From NCBI RefSeq assembly GCF_902825225.1, contig NZ_CADEAK010000001.1:62001-126000 (forward strand): a DNA stretch of 64,000 nucleotides, given 5' to 3'. Both the position numbers and the translations under genes were made by a program. The DNA comes from Bartonella vinsonii subsp. berkhoffii ATCC 51672. Its GTDB lineage: Bacteria; Pseudomonadota; Alphaproteobacteria; Rhizobiales; Rhizobiaceae. The notes beneath the pieces are model-generated. The model did no database searches. It had not been told where the DNA came from and saw only the letters and a program-made list of their open reading frames with translations. Shown one piece after another: positions 63,096 through 64,000 of this stretch (positions are counted from its first letter, which is position 1; each line of letters opens with the position of its first letter).

Positions 63096-64000
63096 ATGAT
63101 CAAAAAACAAATTTCCGCTTTTGATAAACATCTTATCATTCGTCTTTTGCGAGAAAATTTTCATAAACATGCACGTTGGTACAGTGCAGCTGTTTTTGCA
63201 ATGATCATTATTTCTTGCACAACAGCAGCGAGTGCATGGATTATGCGTGATGTTGTCAACTCTATTGTTGATGCGCAGAATTTTGGTATGATTGTTTTGA
63301 TCTCTAGCATTATTGCTTTTATTTTTATTCTTAAAGGGATTGCAACTTTTGCCCAAACTTACTTTTTAAGCAAAGCAGGTAACAGTATTGTTGCTGAACA
63401 ACAACGCAAAATTTATGCACGCCTGATGGAACAGGGTGTTTCTTTTTATCACAACAATACTTCCTCTGATCTCCTTGTTCGCGTAACCTATAACGCTACA
63501 GCGGTGCGTAATATTATTGATACAATTATCACAACTTTTGTGCGTGATTTGCTATCTGTTAGTGGCTTATTATTGGTCATGTTTATTCAAAATTTTACGT
63601 TAATCGCTATCACTTTAGTAGTAGGACCACTAGCTTTTTTAGGGGTACGAATGGCTTTAAAACGTGTTCGCAGTCTTGTGGAAAAAGAACTCCTTTCACT
63701 TGGTGAAATTATCAAAATTGTGCAAGAAAGTTCTATTGGTATTCGAGTCATCAAAGCTTTTTCATTAGAAGAACTGATGAAAAAACGGATGAATAAAGCC
63801 ATTTGTGATGTTGAAAAACAAGCAAACACTATTGCAACACTTCAAGCCATTACAAATCCGATTATGGAAACGCTTTCTGGAGTTGCCATTGCAGGTATTA
63901 TCTGCTTTTCTGGCTACCTTGCGACCCAACGTGCAGGCGTTCAAGGTGAATTCATGTCCTTTATTGTCGCTTTGCTTCTAGCTTATGAACCAGCAAAAAG
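63096..64000 (+). CDS. MsbA-like ABC exporter, transmembrane half (5' part; runs off the window end)
   Basis: About 301 codons are visible from ATG 63096 and the frame stays open to the last base. The visible part is an ABC type-1 exporter membrane domain. A helix at about residues 25-50 (WYSAAVFAMIIISCTTAASAW) is followed by another around 65-85 and a pair at about 140-180. The coupling-helix region RIYARLMEQGVSFYHNNTSSDLL-like sequence (here RKIYARLMEQG) is typical. The ATP-binding domain would follow outside the window. This matches lipid A/phospholipid exporters of the MsbA family, but the substrate cannot be assigned from half a gene. Confidence 0.85.
   Translation, partial: MIKKQISAFDKHLIIRLLRENFHKHARWYSAAVFAMIIISCTTAASAWIMRDVVNSIVDAQNFGMIVLISSIIAFIFILKGIATFAQTYFLSKAGNSIVAEQQRKIYARLMEQGVSFYHNNTSSDLLVRVTYNATAVRNIIDTIITTFVRDLLSVSGLLLVMFIQNFTLIAITLVVGPLAFLGVRMALKRVRSLVEKELLSLGEIIKIVQESSIGIRVIKAFSLEELMKKRMNKAICDVEKQANTIATLQAITNPIMETLSGVAIAGIICFSGYLATQRAGVQGEFMSFIVALLLAYEPAK

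Overview
The window is a chromosomal stretch of an AT-rich alphaproteobacterium of the order Rhizobiales, most likely a Bartonella species. The case rests on Rhizobiales gene orders (tRNA-Ala / TIGR02300 gene / aroA-cmk-rpsA; def-fmt-truA; chvI-chvG-hprK-EIIA-HPr; hrcA-grpE; rdgB-hemW), a CP4-like class II EPSP synthase, the overlapping sitABCD operon, long AT-rich spacers and one very large decaying gene. The species cannot be fixed from the sequence alone. No phage, transposon, CRISPR array, rRNA or secretion system was seen; nearly everything is core housekeeping.

Layout. 1-7.1 kb: 5' part of maeB (minus), mutS (plus), ilvD (minus), tRNA-Ala(GGC) (minus). 7.2-11.7 kb: an acidic TIGR02300 protein (minus) divergent from aroA-cmk-rpsA, with a structured rpsA leader and a clear rpsA terminator. 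11.8-20.4 kb: one pseudogene of a cyclic beta-1,2-glucan synthase (ndvB/chvB/cgs), almost full length but broken by about 4 frameshifts and 7 in-frame stops. 20.5-26.6 kb: pncB, a YbaN-like membrane protein and the sitDCBA manganese/iron ABC transporter behind a Mur/Fur-like operator. 26.8-32 kb: pheT, pheS, rplT, rpmI, nth, all minus. 32-39.4 kb: hsp20-DUF1150, a lytic transglycosylase-like lipoprotein, rmuC, def-fmt-truA, a LOG-family gene, dapD. 39.4-47.5 kb: lepA, an EamA transporter, argB, dnaJ, dnaK. 48-54 kb: a PCuAC copper chaperone, a BON-LysM protein, and the batR/batS (chvI/chvG) - hprK - EIIA - HPr signalling operon. 54.4-64 kb: thpR, grpE, hrcA, rdgB-hemW, dapE, a YgjP-type metallopeptidase, an alpha/beta hydrolase, infC, and the 5' part of an MsbA-like ABC exporter.

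How the genes work together. Translation and its quality control dominate (rpsA, pheST, rplT/rpmI, def, fmt, truA, lepA, infC, tRNA-Ala), with the DnaK/DnaJ/GrpE/HrcA/Hsp20 chaperone network and lysine, aromatic, branched-chain and arginine biosynthesis steps. The batR/batS-PTS operon links an envelope or pH-sensing two-component system to a regulatory phosphorelay.

I found no convincing undescribed multi-gene system. The best second looks are the glucan synthase ruin with its catalytic motifs still readable, the AUU start codon of infC, and the structured leaders in front of rpmI-rplT and rpsA.
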